Assembly: GCA_025024175.1 (NCBI GenBank)
Contig: QCXZ01000041.1
Coordinates: 16,115,786 to 16,179,785 of the forward strand
Direction: 5' to 3'
Source of the DNA: Rhyzopertha dominica
Taxonomy: Eukaryota; Arthropoda; Insecta; Coleoptera; Bostrichidae
Length of the DNA: 64,000 nucleotides
Shown: positions 11,301 through 23,862 of the stretch, piece by piece
Layout: every line of letters begins with the position of its first letter
Numbering within the stretch: the stretch's first letter is position 1
Program-made: the position numbers and the translations under genes
The notes under the pieces: model-generated
Database searches by the model: none
What the model was told of the DNA's origin: nothing
Seen by the model: the letters and a program-made list of their open reading frames with translations, nothing else

Positions 11301-13737
11301 CAACGAATGTTTCAACCCATTGAAATGAAATTAATGACTGGATGATTAAGCTTTGTGATACTTTTCAATTTTAGCTCTATCGTATTTACGATAGACGTCC
11401 ACATCATACTTGCGGGAGTATCAAAGTATCATATATGAATATTAAAATAAAATATTAAAGTTACAGTTCTCAATAGTAGTATTTATAGGTAAGTTAGTAA
11501 CAACCGGTAGTTCTAAAGAGTCTAAAAAAAAACAAAAAGCAGCTAAGGTGGTTTGGTGCACGATCTAATTATGTACAAAAACAAGAGTATTATTACATTT
11601 TCCCAGTAGATAATCCATTCGAAATTACATTACTTAAGGAATGTCTCAAATTCTATCCCGTCAATCCAAAATAAGTACAGCATTAGAGAAGTATTACCGA
11701 AAAAAAGGGGAAGGATGAGAGTGCTGTCTTCCGCCGCTCCCGAAGGATTTAAGTTCGTATGTCCCTATTATAAGCTTTATAAGGGGACCGAATTCATCAG
11801 ACGAGTAGCATTCCTCTAGAATAATGAATCCGCCATGTGCTGTGCAATATAAAAAGGGGATTTCCGAATAAACTTATTTAAACTTAGATTGCGACGTTAC
11901 ACTACAAGCTTTTCGCATCTGCGGTAATATATAAGTTTTAAGACGTTAGCAAACTTTCAATCTCGTAAGAATTTTCCGATATGTTCGTTAATTTATTGGC
12001 ACTTTAAGCTCGGTTATTAGGATTTAGAGCGCCTAAGAGACGATCTTTTATGGTGACATCGAGCGGTTAAAACTTACCCCGTTTAAATCAAAAGCTACCT
12101 TTAAGTTTCAAGAGGTAGTACTTATTCTGTAATGCTGTGTATATACACATTTATGTATGTTACGCCAATTCACATTAATATATTTATGCATCAGATTGAA
12201 GGGATCAACTGTAACTATTTATAGCTCAATTGACACAGGCCGAATATGAGAAAAAACTGGTGATTGAGAAATGCAGGTTTCATTTCGTATACAAATTAAC
12301 GGGTTTGTGTAACACAAAAGAAGTCCTTCCCAAAGCAATTCCCTCGTTCCATTTTCGGATCATAAATGAACCTCTGTTCTATTTCCAAGCCGAGCATTAC
12401 CTCAGCCATTTCATGGAAGTGTGAACCGATTTATTAAACGTTAAATTCTCGTTACGACATGAAACTGTTCCATAAATTTAAAACTTCGTTTATACAATTC
12501 GGAACGTTTGGTCTTTCCGAGAACTTTACGCATTAGAAAATTACGATTGGCTCTAGTTTGGCTGTAAGGTAAAGATAATATAACGAGAAGGTCCAAATAA
12601 GTAGTATAAAAAAACCTGCTTGCGAATTACCTGGTTTAGAGACTTGAAATATTTGAGTTACGGAAAAGTAGACTATAGACCGTTGAAAGATAAATGACAA
12701 TAATATCAAGAAAAGATTGGTTACTAGTTTAAACCAGACATCTATTATAGCTTCTAGCCAAAAATATTTTTTGGAGATCGCCCAGTTGTATCCTATGTTG
12801 TTCTCAAATTAGCTTAATTATTGGAAAAGTCAAGTACTAAAAGTTTCTTGATTGCAGCTAAACCATCTCTTCTTTAAATAGAGCAATCGCTTTTTTATGT
12901 TTCTGTTTAAGCTTAGAAGATATATTTCTTGCTTATTGTGAACGGTTTTTTTTCAGTAAATCGAAATAAAAATAGTACAAGAAGTGAACTTCCACTGCAA
13001 TTCTGTATCGAATATTTAGTGTAGCCATAGGGTTATTGTCTAAGAATAAATCTCAGCCTGAGAGGGAACTACAAGGTCGTTTGTAGTTCTTCGGCACTGA
13101 AGAAAAGGGCAAACTTGAAAAATTACTGGAAAGAAAGGACAAAATTAACCATCAGCAAGGATCACGTCATATTATTTTAATAGCCGACGAATGCAAAAGG
13201 CGTTACAAGTTCTCCAGTTCGATTTTGTATTGTGAAACCCATCAGTAGATACATGCATGTTAATTATTTTGCTGATATTTGCTAATAAGTAAATGTGTGA
13301 GAGCTTTAAAATAGGGAAGGGGGTGAAATTGGAGGGTAACTACTCTTTTTGCAAATTTTTATTTTTTGAATTTTTTCCATTTAGTATATGATTAGCATAA
13401 CTGCGAGTATTATTTGTTCTTATAAATTTTCGGTGCAGCAAACTGTTTAGAAGATATTAGCAAAAAAGCGTCACTTAAAGAAAACGGTTTTTCCTAAATA
13501 TCTCCCAATATATTTAATATATTCAAAAAAATGAAAATACCATCAGATAGGAAATAAAATTTCTCACAAAAAGTGTCTTAGAAAATTTATTCAAAATTTT
13601 GACATTTTCGAAATATTTCCAAAAAACCTATTTTGGACCCTGCTCGTACAATTTTTTTAAATTTTGGTATTATATAGAAAATCAAATTTCTGATCAGAAA
13701 GCACTCGCGTAATTTTTTGTTAAATTATATATTATTG
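11301..13737. other. No gene seen
   Basis: AT-rich DNA without a supported gene. A cryptic donor near 12063-12068 (minus) has no good partner acceptor. From about 13330 the sequence becomes highly AT-rich and internally repetitive, leading into the tandem repeat that follows. Confidence 0.45.
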
Positions 13738-14110
13738 CTAATATCACGAGGACTGTTTTTCTTAGAAAAAATGTGTAGAGAGAAAAAATGCTCAAAACCT
13801 GATTACTAATCGTATAATATAAGAAATAAAAACGTAAATGTCAGTTTGACAATTGGATGTGGAAGTATTGATTCAATTTGCAGCGGTTTTTTTTTAAATT
13901 AAATTAATAATTTTCGAGTTACAAAAAACGATTTTAAAATTTATGTATTTTTGCTAATATTACGAGAACCGTTTATTGTTTCAAAAAAATGTGTAGAGAT
14001 AAAAAACCTCATTATTGATTGTATAATATAAGAAATAAAAGCGTAAATGTCATTTTGATAATTGGATGTGGAAGTATTGATTCAATTTGCAGCGGTTTTT
14101 TTCCAGTTGT
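13738..14110. repeat. Two-unit tandem repeat, period 209 bp
   Basis: The block GATGTGGAAGTATTGATTCA followed by ATTTGCAGCGG occurs twice, near 13856 and 14065. In both units it is preceded by TATAATATAAGAAATAAA and, further upstream, by GCTAATAT(C/T)ACGAG. Matching points such as CGTAAATG at 13833 and 14042 give a 209-bp period. The units are a few per cent diverged. It may be a small satellite remnant. Confidence 0.75.
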
Positions 14111-14389
14111 GATATGAGTATCGATCTGGTGGTAAAAATTTTATGTTTATCAATTAATACACTTATACAAACGACCTCCAAATGCCTAAACTAAAGAAGA
14201 TTGAAAGTATCTAATATAGTTGAATTCTTTTGAAACATGGAATAGTCCAAGATTTAAAACGGCGTTCCTTAACGGGGGAATTATGAAAAATGGTGCCGGA
14301 ATTTCAGCATTATGAAAACAATGTACTACATCGTAGGAATGCAGAAAACAAGAAAAAAACGCGATTCACTCAGTAAACTTCGTGCCGGT

Positions 14390-14790
14390 GTACACCCACC
14401 GCGTCTGGCTATTCGATATGTCTGCCGTATAAATAGCAACCCGTTTTTAATTCGCAGAACTTACGGGTTTCAGGCCGGCCCATTTCATCGCCCTCTGCAA
14501 AACCGCCGCCTTACTGACATCAACCACCACAACATAATCCTCATCGCACGGAATCGCTCCGTTGTCCTCGGACTTTGAAAGTTCGATCAAGTTATCGACT
14601 TCCATGGCACGGACGCGGCTTACTCCGAAGCGGAAAACTGAAGCAGAAAGCCGAAGGAGCGCTCTGGACAAGTTTGATGTGTATATTTAGCGCGTCACGT
14701 GACCTTCGCCGTGTGTTTTCGGGAATCAGTGTGTTTGCAGTGCGAGTTACTTCTGTCAAAGGAGAATCCGGAAAAGTTTGCAGCTGTTTG
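14390..14790. promoter_or_regulatory. CpG-rich block around a host exon
   Basis: This segment is much richer in G+C and CpG than its surroundings. It encloses the 47-codon frame described next and, upstream of it on the minus strand, an E-box CACGTG near 14696-14701. The composition and position suit a promoter plus first exon of a minus-strand gene. Compositional inference only. Confidence 0.4.
14465..14605 (-). CDS. Host coding exon with consensus donor, unidentified protein
   Basis: On the minus strand an ATG in good context (GTGCCATGG) at 14605 opens exactly 47 codons, ending LQRAMKWAGLKP, directly followed by GTAAGT (14464-14459), a perfect splice donor in phase 0. The acidic start (MEVDNLIELSKSED) is followed by DEDYVVVVDVSKAAV. 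The frame extends upstream to a stop near 14690 without another ATG. That extension is arginine-rich (SVFRFGVSRVRA), and a pyrimidine-rich acceptor ending TGCTTCAG lies upstream, so this could also be an internal exon entered in phase 1. I do not recognise the protein. The next exon would lie at lower coordinates; I could not find it. Confidence 0.5.
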
Positions 14791-14861
14791 GAGCTTATCC
14801 AGTCATGAAATATTTTTGCAAGGATAGTTATATATATGAAACAGAGGAAAAGCAAACACAA

Positions 14862-15639
14862 AAGCGCATTCTTAAAAAAAAGAGCTAGAAATGATGTCCA
14901 TTCCAGCAGTCAAAGAATTTTTTTAACGTTTCAGAGCGTTACAGTGCAGAAGTTACTCGAGAACAATCATTAACCATTAACCATTAATGTTATTATTATC
15001 AGTTTTCTCTAAAACCACTGATGATAATCATCTTCATATGCATATTACTACAAAGGCAATAACTTCAACGCGAGGTTCCAAAAAACTGATTGTCGCAATT
15101 TTTCCCATTGCTAACATTCATCACCTTATGGAAAAAAGTATGTCGTATACCTACAAATATATAGAGGTATAGTCTTCGAATTCATATAAGGTTATATTGG
15201 TGGGGGTCCATTTGTGTAAGAATCAATCGCCTCACAATGGGTTTACTATAGGCCCGTGTCTCTACGATAAATTCATATTTATTGCGGTCGTCTACTAGCC
15301 AGTCGCGTATTGGAAATTATCATTCTGTGTGGACAAGAAAATACGGAGCCACTTAGAACAGTTTTAGATATGAATTTGAACAAAATTCCTGTATACTTGT
15401 TTGCTTTTTGTACCTGCTAATGAGGCTTTACCCAGAATTTATAATAAGGGATTACCTTTGGGTATAGTATAGATATATGTATACCAATGGCTTAGAAAGA
15501 TGGACACAGCTGGTGGAATAATTACAAACAAATGTAGTTGGTTGATAACCGATCGTCTTCCGTGAGTGTTATGATTTTTTTAGTGCTTTCGAAATGAATT
15601 TGTTTTTACCTCATGTTTCGTCCATGGTAGAATGTGGAG
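14862..15639. other. No gene seen
   Basis: AT-rich spacer between the CpG-rich exon block and the decayed transposase. The only sizeable frame (14987-15172) has no recognisable feature. Confidence 0.5.
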
Positions 15640-16670
15640 CAACAAGCTGGTTCTTCCCTGATGCCAGAAAAGGTAAGGTCAATCGACAGTGACAACGATG
15701 AACTGGCATCAGTGAAGAAAAGGCGCCATTTGCATCCAGAAAGGTTTGATTAAAATGGGATGTCCTAACTAGACTGAAGTTGCAAACAATCTAAACCGTA
15801 TACGTCTATTCAAAAAAAATCATAAAGAAGATAGTTATGGGTAAAAATAGTGGATAGAAAAGATACGAAAGTTTAGGTCCAGAAACAAAAATTACAACAT
15901 GTGTATAAAGAAAATGTGATATTGAACGTTGTGTTGTGGAATCACCAAGTTAAAAAAACTGAGAAACGAATATATTACATATATAAAAAAGTATCGTGAT
16001 GAAAAGTAGAATATAGTTTACCTCTATGAAACATGGTTTGAATCACATGATATTGTGAAAATGTCTTACTGATGGTAAAATTAATTGCTGTTCAAATAAA
16101 CCTTTTCGCGCGGCAAAATAATTATCATTTTTGCACGCAGATGTAAGCAATGGATGGGACCGTAACGCACTTCTTTTGTCAGCAATAAACACAAAAAAAT
16201 GTTCTGCCGATTATCTTCAAGATATGGATGCTTCACTGTGCGAGACTTGGTTTACAAAATTTCTACCTCCTAATGTCCCAATACTATAATAATAGTTATG
16301 GATAATGCAAAGTACAATTCTAAATAGTCGAAATAAGAAACCGAATCATATGAGAATAAATAAATAACACTGAAGTAGCCAACAAAGCCACCAAAAGCAA
16401 ACCCGAATCGATAAAAAAGGACGTATCCTAGCGAGACTGTCTCCGTCCTACTGCATCATCAATCCCATTGAACTTAATATTTGCAGTGATCTTAAAAAAG
16501 GGAAGTGGTAGACGTTATTAGGAACGATGTCGGCAAAATTACTACCGAAAAGAAGATAAACTGTGAAAAGCATGTTACTGAATTTGGAAACACCTGTAAT
16601 CTCCAAGTGTGAACAGTTTAATAATTAATTTAAATTCTGATTCAGACAGTAGCAGTGAATTTCTTGAAAA
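15640..16670 (+). pseudogene. Decayed DDE-superfamily transposase
   Basis: A three-frame translation recovers ordered blocks of an insect DDE transposase family: VYLYETWFESHDIVKM (about 16018-16065), RGKIIIIFA, then NALLLSAINTKKCSADYLQ (about 16163), DMDASLCETWFTKFLPPN, and IVMDNAKYNS (about 16290). In this family the first catalytic aspartate sits in YLDETW; here that position is Y, so it is lost, while the second (VMDNA) remains. Frameshifts and stops separate the blocks. Terminal repeats were not identified, so the limits are approximate. An old, inactive copy. Confidence 0.75.
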
Positions 16671-17250
16671 CATTGGAGATAGTGATTTAAAATAAATAGT
16701 CTTAATAATAAATGTACCTAAATATATCGACAATCATAATTACTGGTTGCTACATGTGATAACATTTTTATGTACCTACATAAACATAAACTGTTATGGC
16801 CAAATGGACTGAATACGATCCTGAAGCAATAGCCTGTATTTTCTAAAGCGACCTGAAGTAGTAAGTATTAAGACAGAGTACGAAATTCGGTAAACTCCAT
16901 CCCTTAGTTTTGTATCATTCAGCGTCTTAGCTAAATTTGTGCATTTCGGTCAGAAACGACTTTTATTTTCAACTTTAGAATACATACATTATTATACATT
17001 TCATATATCTACGAGGTATATTCGTAAAGCAAGGGCCGCTTGCGCATATTTAAATACTGGCAAGTAAGAATAAAGGTTATGCATACATCCCCATCTATTG
17101 ATGGCCTGCGAAGGCAGGAAAATGATTGTGCTGTTTCATTTGTCAATTTACTAGTCAGTGAATACAGTCAACAATACCCGCGACAATCGTGTTTATCCCG
17201 CGCCAATTGCGAAGCGCGACCAGCTGTAATGAGTGGAGGAAGGGTTAGAC
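16671..17250. other. No gene seen
   Basis: AT-rich spacer with scattered short frames; nothing recognisable. Confidence 0.45.
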
Positions 17251-18164
17251 CAGTGGTACCCCAACTTTTTTCACTTACCATCCCCTTTCCAGAAAAAACA
17301 TTACTCAGCGCCCCTTAGAATTTTTTTTCAAATTTTAATAGTAAGGTATTAATGTTTCTACATTTTTAGTAAAATATAGTAAAGAAAGCTGTCAATTAGT
17401 AACTTTGAAGTTCGAAATTATGAAACTTTTTATTGAACTCAGAATAGAAAGATAATACAGAAAAGTTAACATTCGAAATCATCTTAATGAGAAGGATGAA
17501 CCTGGTGTGCTGCTACCAATTTAGTAATCTTCGGCTGTATTTTATATTATTATTGTATTAACAGTAAACAATGAATGCCTTTCTACCTATACATAAACTA
17601 ATATTTAAAGCTTTGAACACTTTTTTACATTTGCTCACCTACATGCCCAATTTAAGTTTAACTTATATGTATTGTTATTTCTATTAAAACAAAAATTAAT
17701 ATAAAAAAATATTCTATATTGTGAAAGTACATTTCTGTGTTTTAGCTGTTGCAATTCTTTAAGATCATTTATTTTATGTTCTGTACTGCAAAAATAATAA
17801 AATTAATAAAAGTGAAACAAGAAATATAATACTTAAGAAACAAAAACGTTTAGCACTTTTGTACATTTATTTTGTTTTTATTGTCTGTCAGGACAAGGAT
17901 GAATAAAAATGCTTCCCGTGATAAAATACCAAACTTAATACCCAATTTTCTCTTACCTTGTTACATATTATGTTCGTTCGTTAACACGGTCACAAACAAA
18001 TGTAAATAAGGTATGCCACATAAAACGCGGTGACAAATTAGCATCGTATTACTTTTCCCACACGTTTTTACGAATTCAGATGTTTACTCACAACGTGTGC
18101 CTCAATTAAGTGAAAAGGGCGGGCGAAATGAAAGAACTAGGTTAAGGGGTGCGGTACTCCTACT
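17251..18164. mobile_element. Possible non-autonomous hAT element
   Basis: The left edge CAGTGGTACCCCAACTTTTT strongly resembles hAT termini of the CAGTGGTTCCCAACC type, followed by a CGCCCC block (about 17310-17316). About 0.9 kb downstream, AGGGGTGCGGTACTCCTACT (ending near 18164) reads in reverse as AGTAGGAGTACCGCACCCCT, a diverged partner. The interior is AT-rich without coding capacity. Flanking 8-mers are only half matched, so a target duplication is unproven. Confidence 0.35.
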
Positions 18165-19020
18165 AATTATACTTTTGTCATATATGGCACGGTCGTATCC
18201 ACAGTCCTCATTAAATTCAAAGAAACTGGTCTGGCTCTCGAGAATGTAAAGTACCCGACAGTTCCATGTAGGAGAGATGACATGTTAAGGCGATATGGTA
18301 TTTTGCTGGCAGTTGACAGCAAGAATAAATTCGCAGTAATTGCACTAGATACATTTCTTGTTTGATGAGATGACATAAGATGACTTTAAAGATGAGGCGA
18401 CTGTGTTTTTGGTTATGAAATAACAAGGCTATGGGGAAATCTAAGTAACTGCTTTACTAAATGTTCTGAAACACATCTCTACCTACATACATTTCACAAA
18501 AATAAAATAACACAATGTTCCTGCAACGAACTGCGAGAAGTCTACTTTACCATGTATTATATATAAAATCGATAATATGGAATCCAGGGGGTATTTTTAA
18601 TTTCAGCGTTTAAAGTAAACGTACATTCTGTAACAGCATTCAGGGTGAGGCCATTACTGCAAAATCCGCCCATACTGGGTCTAGCACTTATAATACAGAA
18701 ATGTATGACATATGAATCGGCTTGTGCAAACTAAACAGGCATTTTTCTATATACTCGCATACACTTAGGTACAGGCCGTACTATAACTTCAGGGCAGTAT
18801 ACAGCTTTCTTTTTTTAATACAACTTATTTTATGGTGTATTCCGATACCTCACTTAAATTATAGTAAATGCATATTTATTNTTTAGAATTTTAGCGCAGT
18901 ATTATCAATCTTTTTACTTNCTATAAAAAAATCACGCCCGTCTAAATAAAATTGCATATCTCAATTATACCTAACAGCAAAACAATCANATTGTAAATTA
19001 CTCACCGAAGAATGGCTTTT
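18165..19020. other. No gene seen
   Basis: AT-rich sequence with several N. A donor-like GTGAGT on the minus strand at 19000-19005 is discussed with the MITE copy next to it. Confidence 0.45.
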
Positions 19021-19410
19021 TCTTGCCATATAAATGATTCATGTATCCAGGGCGCTTATGGAAATTGTCCATTAATTCAGTTTGCCACTTCTCAAGAAGG
19101 TGAGCACGACAATTGCTTTGAGGCAAACTTGCCATCTGCCGATTGTTGAATTATTTGATATATTTTAATATGAGAAAGCGCGTGGGAGTTTGTATTTTCA
19201 ACATATCTGTAGTATTGTGTGCAATAATCAACTTTATGCATCGTATTTGCGAGGTCGTGGTTACAGTAAGCACTATCGTGTTCATTGATGTTCAGTGCAT
19301 ATAGTAGCTTGGCGGTAGTTATAAAAAGGCGGCACAAAGAATTCAGAAATCAATGCCGCCCACGCTGCATAAACCATTTATAGAAGCCATGTATTTCAAT
19401 AATTCGAGTA
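19021..19410. mobile_element. MITE-like element, short copy
   Basis: Shares its interior with 60792-61465: CAATTGCTTTGA, CGATTGTTGAATTATTT, ATATTTTAATATGAGAAA and AGTTATAAAAAGGCGGCAC occur in the same order. The right end reads inward TCTATAAATGGTTTATGCA and the left end ATATAAATGATTCATGTA, a diverged inverted pair. It encodes nothing. The left end overlaps a minus-strand frame with a splice donor (see findings). Confidence 0.65.
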
Positions 19411-21405
19411 CGCATAACTTTCTTATATTTAATGGAACACCCTGCATATTTTAAAGGAATTGTACGTATTTCAGTATTTTATTCCATTACGTACGTGATA
19501 AGTCAAAAACACGCGATTTTGCAGTTTTCTTTCTGTACAAAACCGTTCCAACATTGGAATAGTAAACCACGAAATCTTGAAAAAAAATGCAATTTTCTAA
19601 TCCTTCTAAAATTCTTACTACATATACACTGTTTTAAACTTAACGACAAAAAACACGAAAACACTGTTTAAGTAATAACAATTGTTTAATGCATCTATTG
19701 CAACTGTTCTCTAGATCTAAATCATCATAACCGCAGAATAAATTAGATCCAGTTTCCATTTTCTAAATCCGAACTGGCAGAGAATGAAAGTTGTTTTAAC
19801 ATGAAATAAATGAGGTGTCACATACTCTGAGATCAAAACCTGTCACAAAATGCTAAGAAATCAACTATCCTGCTACAAAAAGCTGTAGCATCTTGTTCGG
19901 CAGTTCTGATTAAGATGGTCTCGGGAGTATTTAGTTCAGGTGCAGAAGCAAATGAAGTGGAACCAAAGAAATGAAAGCGAACTTCAGGTCGGTCACTAGT
20001 ACTTTTGCTGGAAGATAATCAGCCTCTTCTTAGTTGGATCATGGTGTGAATCGTCGAAGCACATGCTGGTACCGATCAAATAATCCGCACATTATCAGTG
20101 AAGACTGAAAGGCTGGAATAGTGATGAAATACGCGATAAGCAAAATCTGGGCTTTACCAATAAATAAGGATGATAAACAAAGGTTGATAAACCAGTAACT
20201 TTTAATTTTCCTACTTTATGTGTTAATAATTATTTAATATTCACGTTAACTAAACGAAGAAATAAAAAATACGAAAAGCATAGGTACATTATTTCACGCC
20301 TCCAACTACGATCACACTCCATTACTAAGACAAAACTCACTAACAATGCAGGTGGCATTTTTATAATTTTATATCTTCTATGCAATTGTTACTTCTTAGC
20401 ATCAATTTTTGTTTGCAGGCTGCTAATACTCAAACTAACACCTATCGAAACGTTATAGTTTACTTAAATAATATTCAACACAAACTATCCAAACAACGAT
20501 CACTTTCAGTTTCAGCTCTATCAAATTAAAATTCGTGCATGCTGTTCTGATCTACTTTTTTGTTGTTCTTATATTAGCTTCAGCAAAAACGCCCCTCAAA
20601 ACCCTTATCACATTTTAAATGCTATAATATGCACGAATGCAAGTTAAACTCTCTGCCTTCGTTTTCCTTTTTGTACTTCAAGAAGCCACCCACCCACAGC
20701 CGTGTTTTACTGTTATTCCATGCATCAATGTCCAACTTTTTGCAACTGAACGCGTTCCAGAAAACATCTTACGATACAGTTCCTGTTTACGACGTCATCT
20801 GAGTGCCCGGGGGATCATAATCTAGTCACAACCTAAGCAAATAACAAAGTAATCAGGATGCAAGCAATAAACTTGGCTCATACTGCAGCCACTCCCACCA
20901 ATACGACCGCCTTTAATCCGATTGTATCAGAACGGCTCCAGTATGAATGAGTATGTATACCTCGTTGCGCTACCATGATTGTCAACACGCGGATCATTTT
21001 TAATAATGTTCTCTGCATCTGACCTCCATCGTTTCTTCTCCAGAAAGGAGGCCAAGGTAAGTTGCAGAGGTGTAGTATACGTAAATAAACAAGCAGATCG
21101 GTAGCAACTTATCAACACTCGCTGTAATTTAGAGTAATATTGTAATCCAGTAGGTTGTTGATGGAGAGCTGAAACGCTATACTGTTTTCAGGATAATTCT
21201 ATATTTGGGGCTCGTATAAAGACTACTTGTCAATTTTCAAATCTTCCGATATTGATTATTAGTATAAATACGAAGAAATCTATTTAAATATTAAAGGTAC
21301 AACAGATATAAATTATTGGTAGTTCTACATTGTATTCATAGTCATAATTGGAAGGATAAAAGACAGTAAGAGATTTTACTGGTCTTTATAACGTACCCTT
21401 GCACA
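19411..21405. other. No gene seen
   Basis: About 2 kb with no supported gene or repeat. Frames at 19432-19671, 20637-20825 and 20927-21118 show no domain or splice context. Confidence 0.5.
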
Positions 21406-22335
21406 CTGGTTGGACTACTTCAAGTTTAATTCATCATTAAGTTTAATCCAGAATGTCAATTTATGCGAAATATATAAACTTCTTGATCAATTTTTGCCTA
21501 TATATAAGAGTAAAAAGCATTACAGGTTTCCTTTATGGTACACAAAAGAAATTACCATCACCATTAAATTAAAAAAACAAATAGTGGCATAGCTATAAAA
21601 ATCTTAAAACCATTGAAAAGTTTAATGTGTTTAGGGAACTATGGAATGCTGTTAAAACCCAGATGAAATCGTCATTTAGGATATACTTGAGCAAAATACA
21701 GAATTCTCTGACTAGAGAGCCTAAAAATTTTTGAAAATTTATTTCCAGACTCTAAAATAGTGATGGAGAAAGATTCTTTACGCCTATTGAAGTCATCAAA
21801 ACCTTTCGTAACTAATTTAGCGAAATATTCTCAAATCACTCCCATGATATACTTCTTCCAAATGAAACCATCCTCTCATCAGCATAGAAGTATTCACCGA
21901 TTTCTTCTTGAAAGCATTCGATAAATAAATCATGTTGTTTTATAATAATTAATAAACTTAAAAGATAAGGTTGTTCTCCAAAGCTTGTAACTACACTTGC
22001 TTAGTACCTCTCTAAATGGAAATGCTTGGTTGCCTGCAACGGTTTTAAGTCGTCGCTCTTCGGGTCCGGGGTTCCTCGGGGGTCTAATCAGGGACTCCTG
22101 CTATTTTTGCTGTAATTAACTATCTTTCCACGAAACTGCGTTATTGCAACTTATTATACGCTGATGACGTTAAAATCTTTACAACTATATAAAAAGGGCA
22201 TGACTATGTTAAAATTCAGGACGAAGGCGAAAGTGGGGCACCTAAATCTGTCACCATCTGACGGTCTATTAACATGTCCTTACGTATAATTATTATTTTT
22301 AATTAGTATTCAAAATCAGAAATCTACAATCCGAA
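21406..22335 (+). pseudogene. Jockey-type LINE reverse transcriptase relic
   Basis: Ordered fragments of a non-LTR retrotransposon ORF2 appear in different frames. FPLWYTKEI and LKKQIV (about 21520-21585) match the region before the RT domain in insect Jockey-like elements. This is followed by an ELWNAVKTQMKSSF segment, then the RT motifs GVPRGSNQG-like (about 22070) and LLYADDVKIFT (about 22150-22185), which holds the catalytic YADD box. Numerous stops make it dead. Both ends are indistinct. Confidence 0.8.
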
Positions 22336-23772
22336 GAGGAAAAATTTCTACGCATCCTTTTGATACGCCAATGATTGCTACACACTTTACTTGTCTGTCG
22401 GAGATGTTAATTTCCCTGCCAGATTTTTTCAGCGCTTTGGAGTTTTATTACAGGCTGCCGGTCTCTAAAGTCAATTTAATATGAATTACGTATAAATTTG
22501 TAAGCACCCCAGAAAAGGGTAATGTCCCTAATGAATTATAGCGAAATCCCTTTGCTCATCTTCCATATCAGGTGGAAGGATAATAAAACAGTCACGTATT
22601 AAAATAGCGATCTATATTTAGCAGCTCCGGATAGTGTAAATTTCCGAGGTACTGTACCTAACGTCTTTTTTAAATAATCGTGTTCTGAGTAGGCGGTAGG
22701 CTAAACGAGAAGGTAAACAAAATTTTTTTGAAAGTTAAGTTTTAGAATCTGTAAGCTATGACCTCACAAGTAAAGTTAGTTGTTTAGGAGAATATCAGGA
22801 CTATTTCTGACAGGCATTTTATTAATTTTATTACAATGATCACAGTTTTCACAATATCTGCACCTAATCGTGTTACAGACTCAAGAAACGGGATCGCCAT
22901 TCGTCACAAATGGGTACTGACGTAAGCATACGGTTTTGGTCCATATAATGAAGAAATAAAATAAAAATGATCCAAAATCGCACATAATAAAGATCCATAA
23001 TATTTCATTTATTCAAATATTTATTATTATAATTTTTGCTAAATATTACAATATGTTAGGTGAGATGATCACCAAACATCTAGGTTACTGAATAAAATAA
23101 GTAACAGGTGGATTAAAACGGTAACTAACACCTGACACTCTGAACATGAACGGTTTGAACATAAACGCAGTTAATTTCAGTACCTGTATCAGGCATTTTT
23201 TTTAATTTAAACTTCTTTCAAAGAAATAATTTGTTATTGAGAGGAAAGGACAGATTTGCAAAATTAAGCTTTATAAAATTTAAGCAGATGCATACGTGTA
23301 ATTCCTCCGAAGAAGATCGATATGCATAATTGTGAACCTTCATAATTAGGGGCATATGTATATACACAATAACGTAGACTGTAAATTAGAAAAACCGTTG
23401 TCTAGTGAATGTTATTTTTGATGAGATAATAGATAAACAATGTTCGGGAAAATATGTGTGACCTACCAAAACCACTTGACACACATTTACCCTAGGGATT
23501 CTTATACTCAAGATAAAAAGTAATGATGACTGATGCAAAAGTAACATGATAGCTCCAACGGATGTCGGACACAAATGCAACAAGAAATCAATCATTATCG
23601 ATTTTTTCCAGTACAACGAAACCAGCAAACATATTATTACCCATTAATATGTGTTATGTCGTTTTGTATGCACCGTAGTTTAATTGCAATATAAATATAA
23701 ATAAATAATAAAAATGTTTAACGTTGAATTTGACGTTAAAAACGGCAATGGCGTTCAAACAAATTGACTTAC
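22336..23772. other. No gene seen
   Basis: AT-rich spacer. The frame at 23386-23628 on the minus strand is hydrophobic and unremarkable; I do not consider it a gene. Confidence 0.45.
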
Positions 23773-23862
23773 CCAACTGCACGACATAGAATTCGTCATT
23801 AACAAAGTTTCTATACCTCAATCCTTTGGGCTATTTAATGCGACTGTTATACTGTGGCTTAC
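23773..23862 (-). CDS. Candidate host exon (90 nt) with in-frame stop
   Basis: On the minus strand TTCTTTGTTTCAG ends at 23863, an excellent acceptor, and the segment finishes at a GTAAGT donor (23772-23767). Its 90 nt keep phase 1 in and out. In that phase it reads KPQYNSRIK, then a TAG, then PKGLRYRNFVNDEFYVVQL. The text after the stop looks protein-like, so the TAG may be a sequence error, a true end, or a sign of a pseudogene; the other two frames are also closed. The incoming phase fits the 51.1-kb segment, which would join as EDG then KPQYN. Product unknown. Confidence 0.4.

Noticed and set aside
12060..12110. Short exon VAFDLNG as the partner of the 14.5-kb exon
   Set aside because: Phases fit but the acceptor is poor and 21 nt are too few to support it.
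15015..15040. CTGATGATAATCATC as a hammerhead
   Set aside because: A simple hairpin; no GAAA follows at a usable distance.
17251..18164. Asserting an 8-bp target duplication for the hAT-like candidate
   Set aside because: The flanking 8-mers GGTTAGAC and AATTATAC agree at only half the positions.
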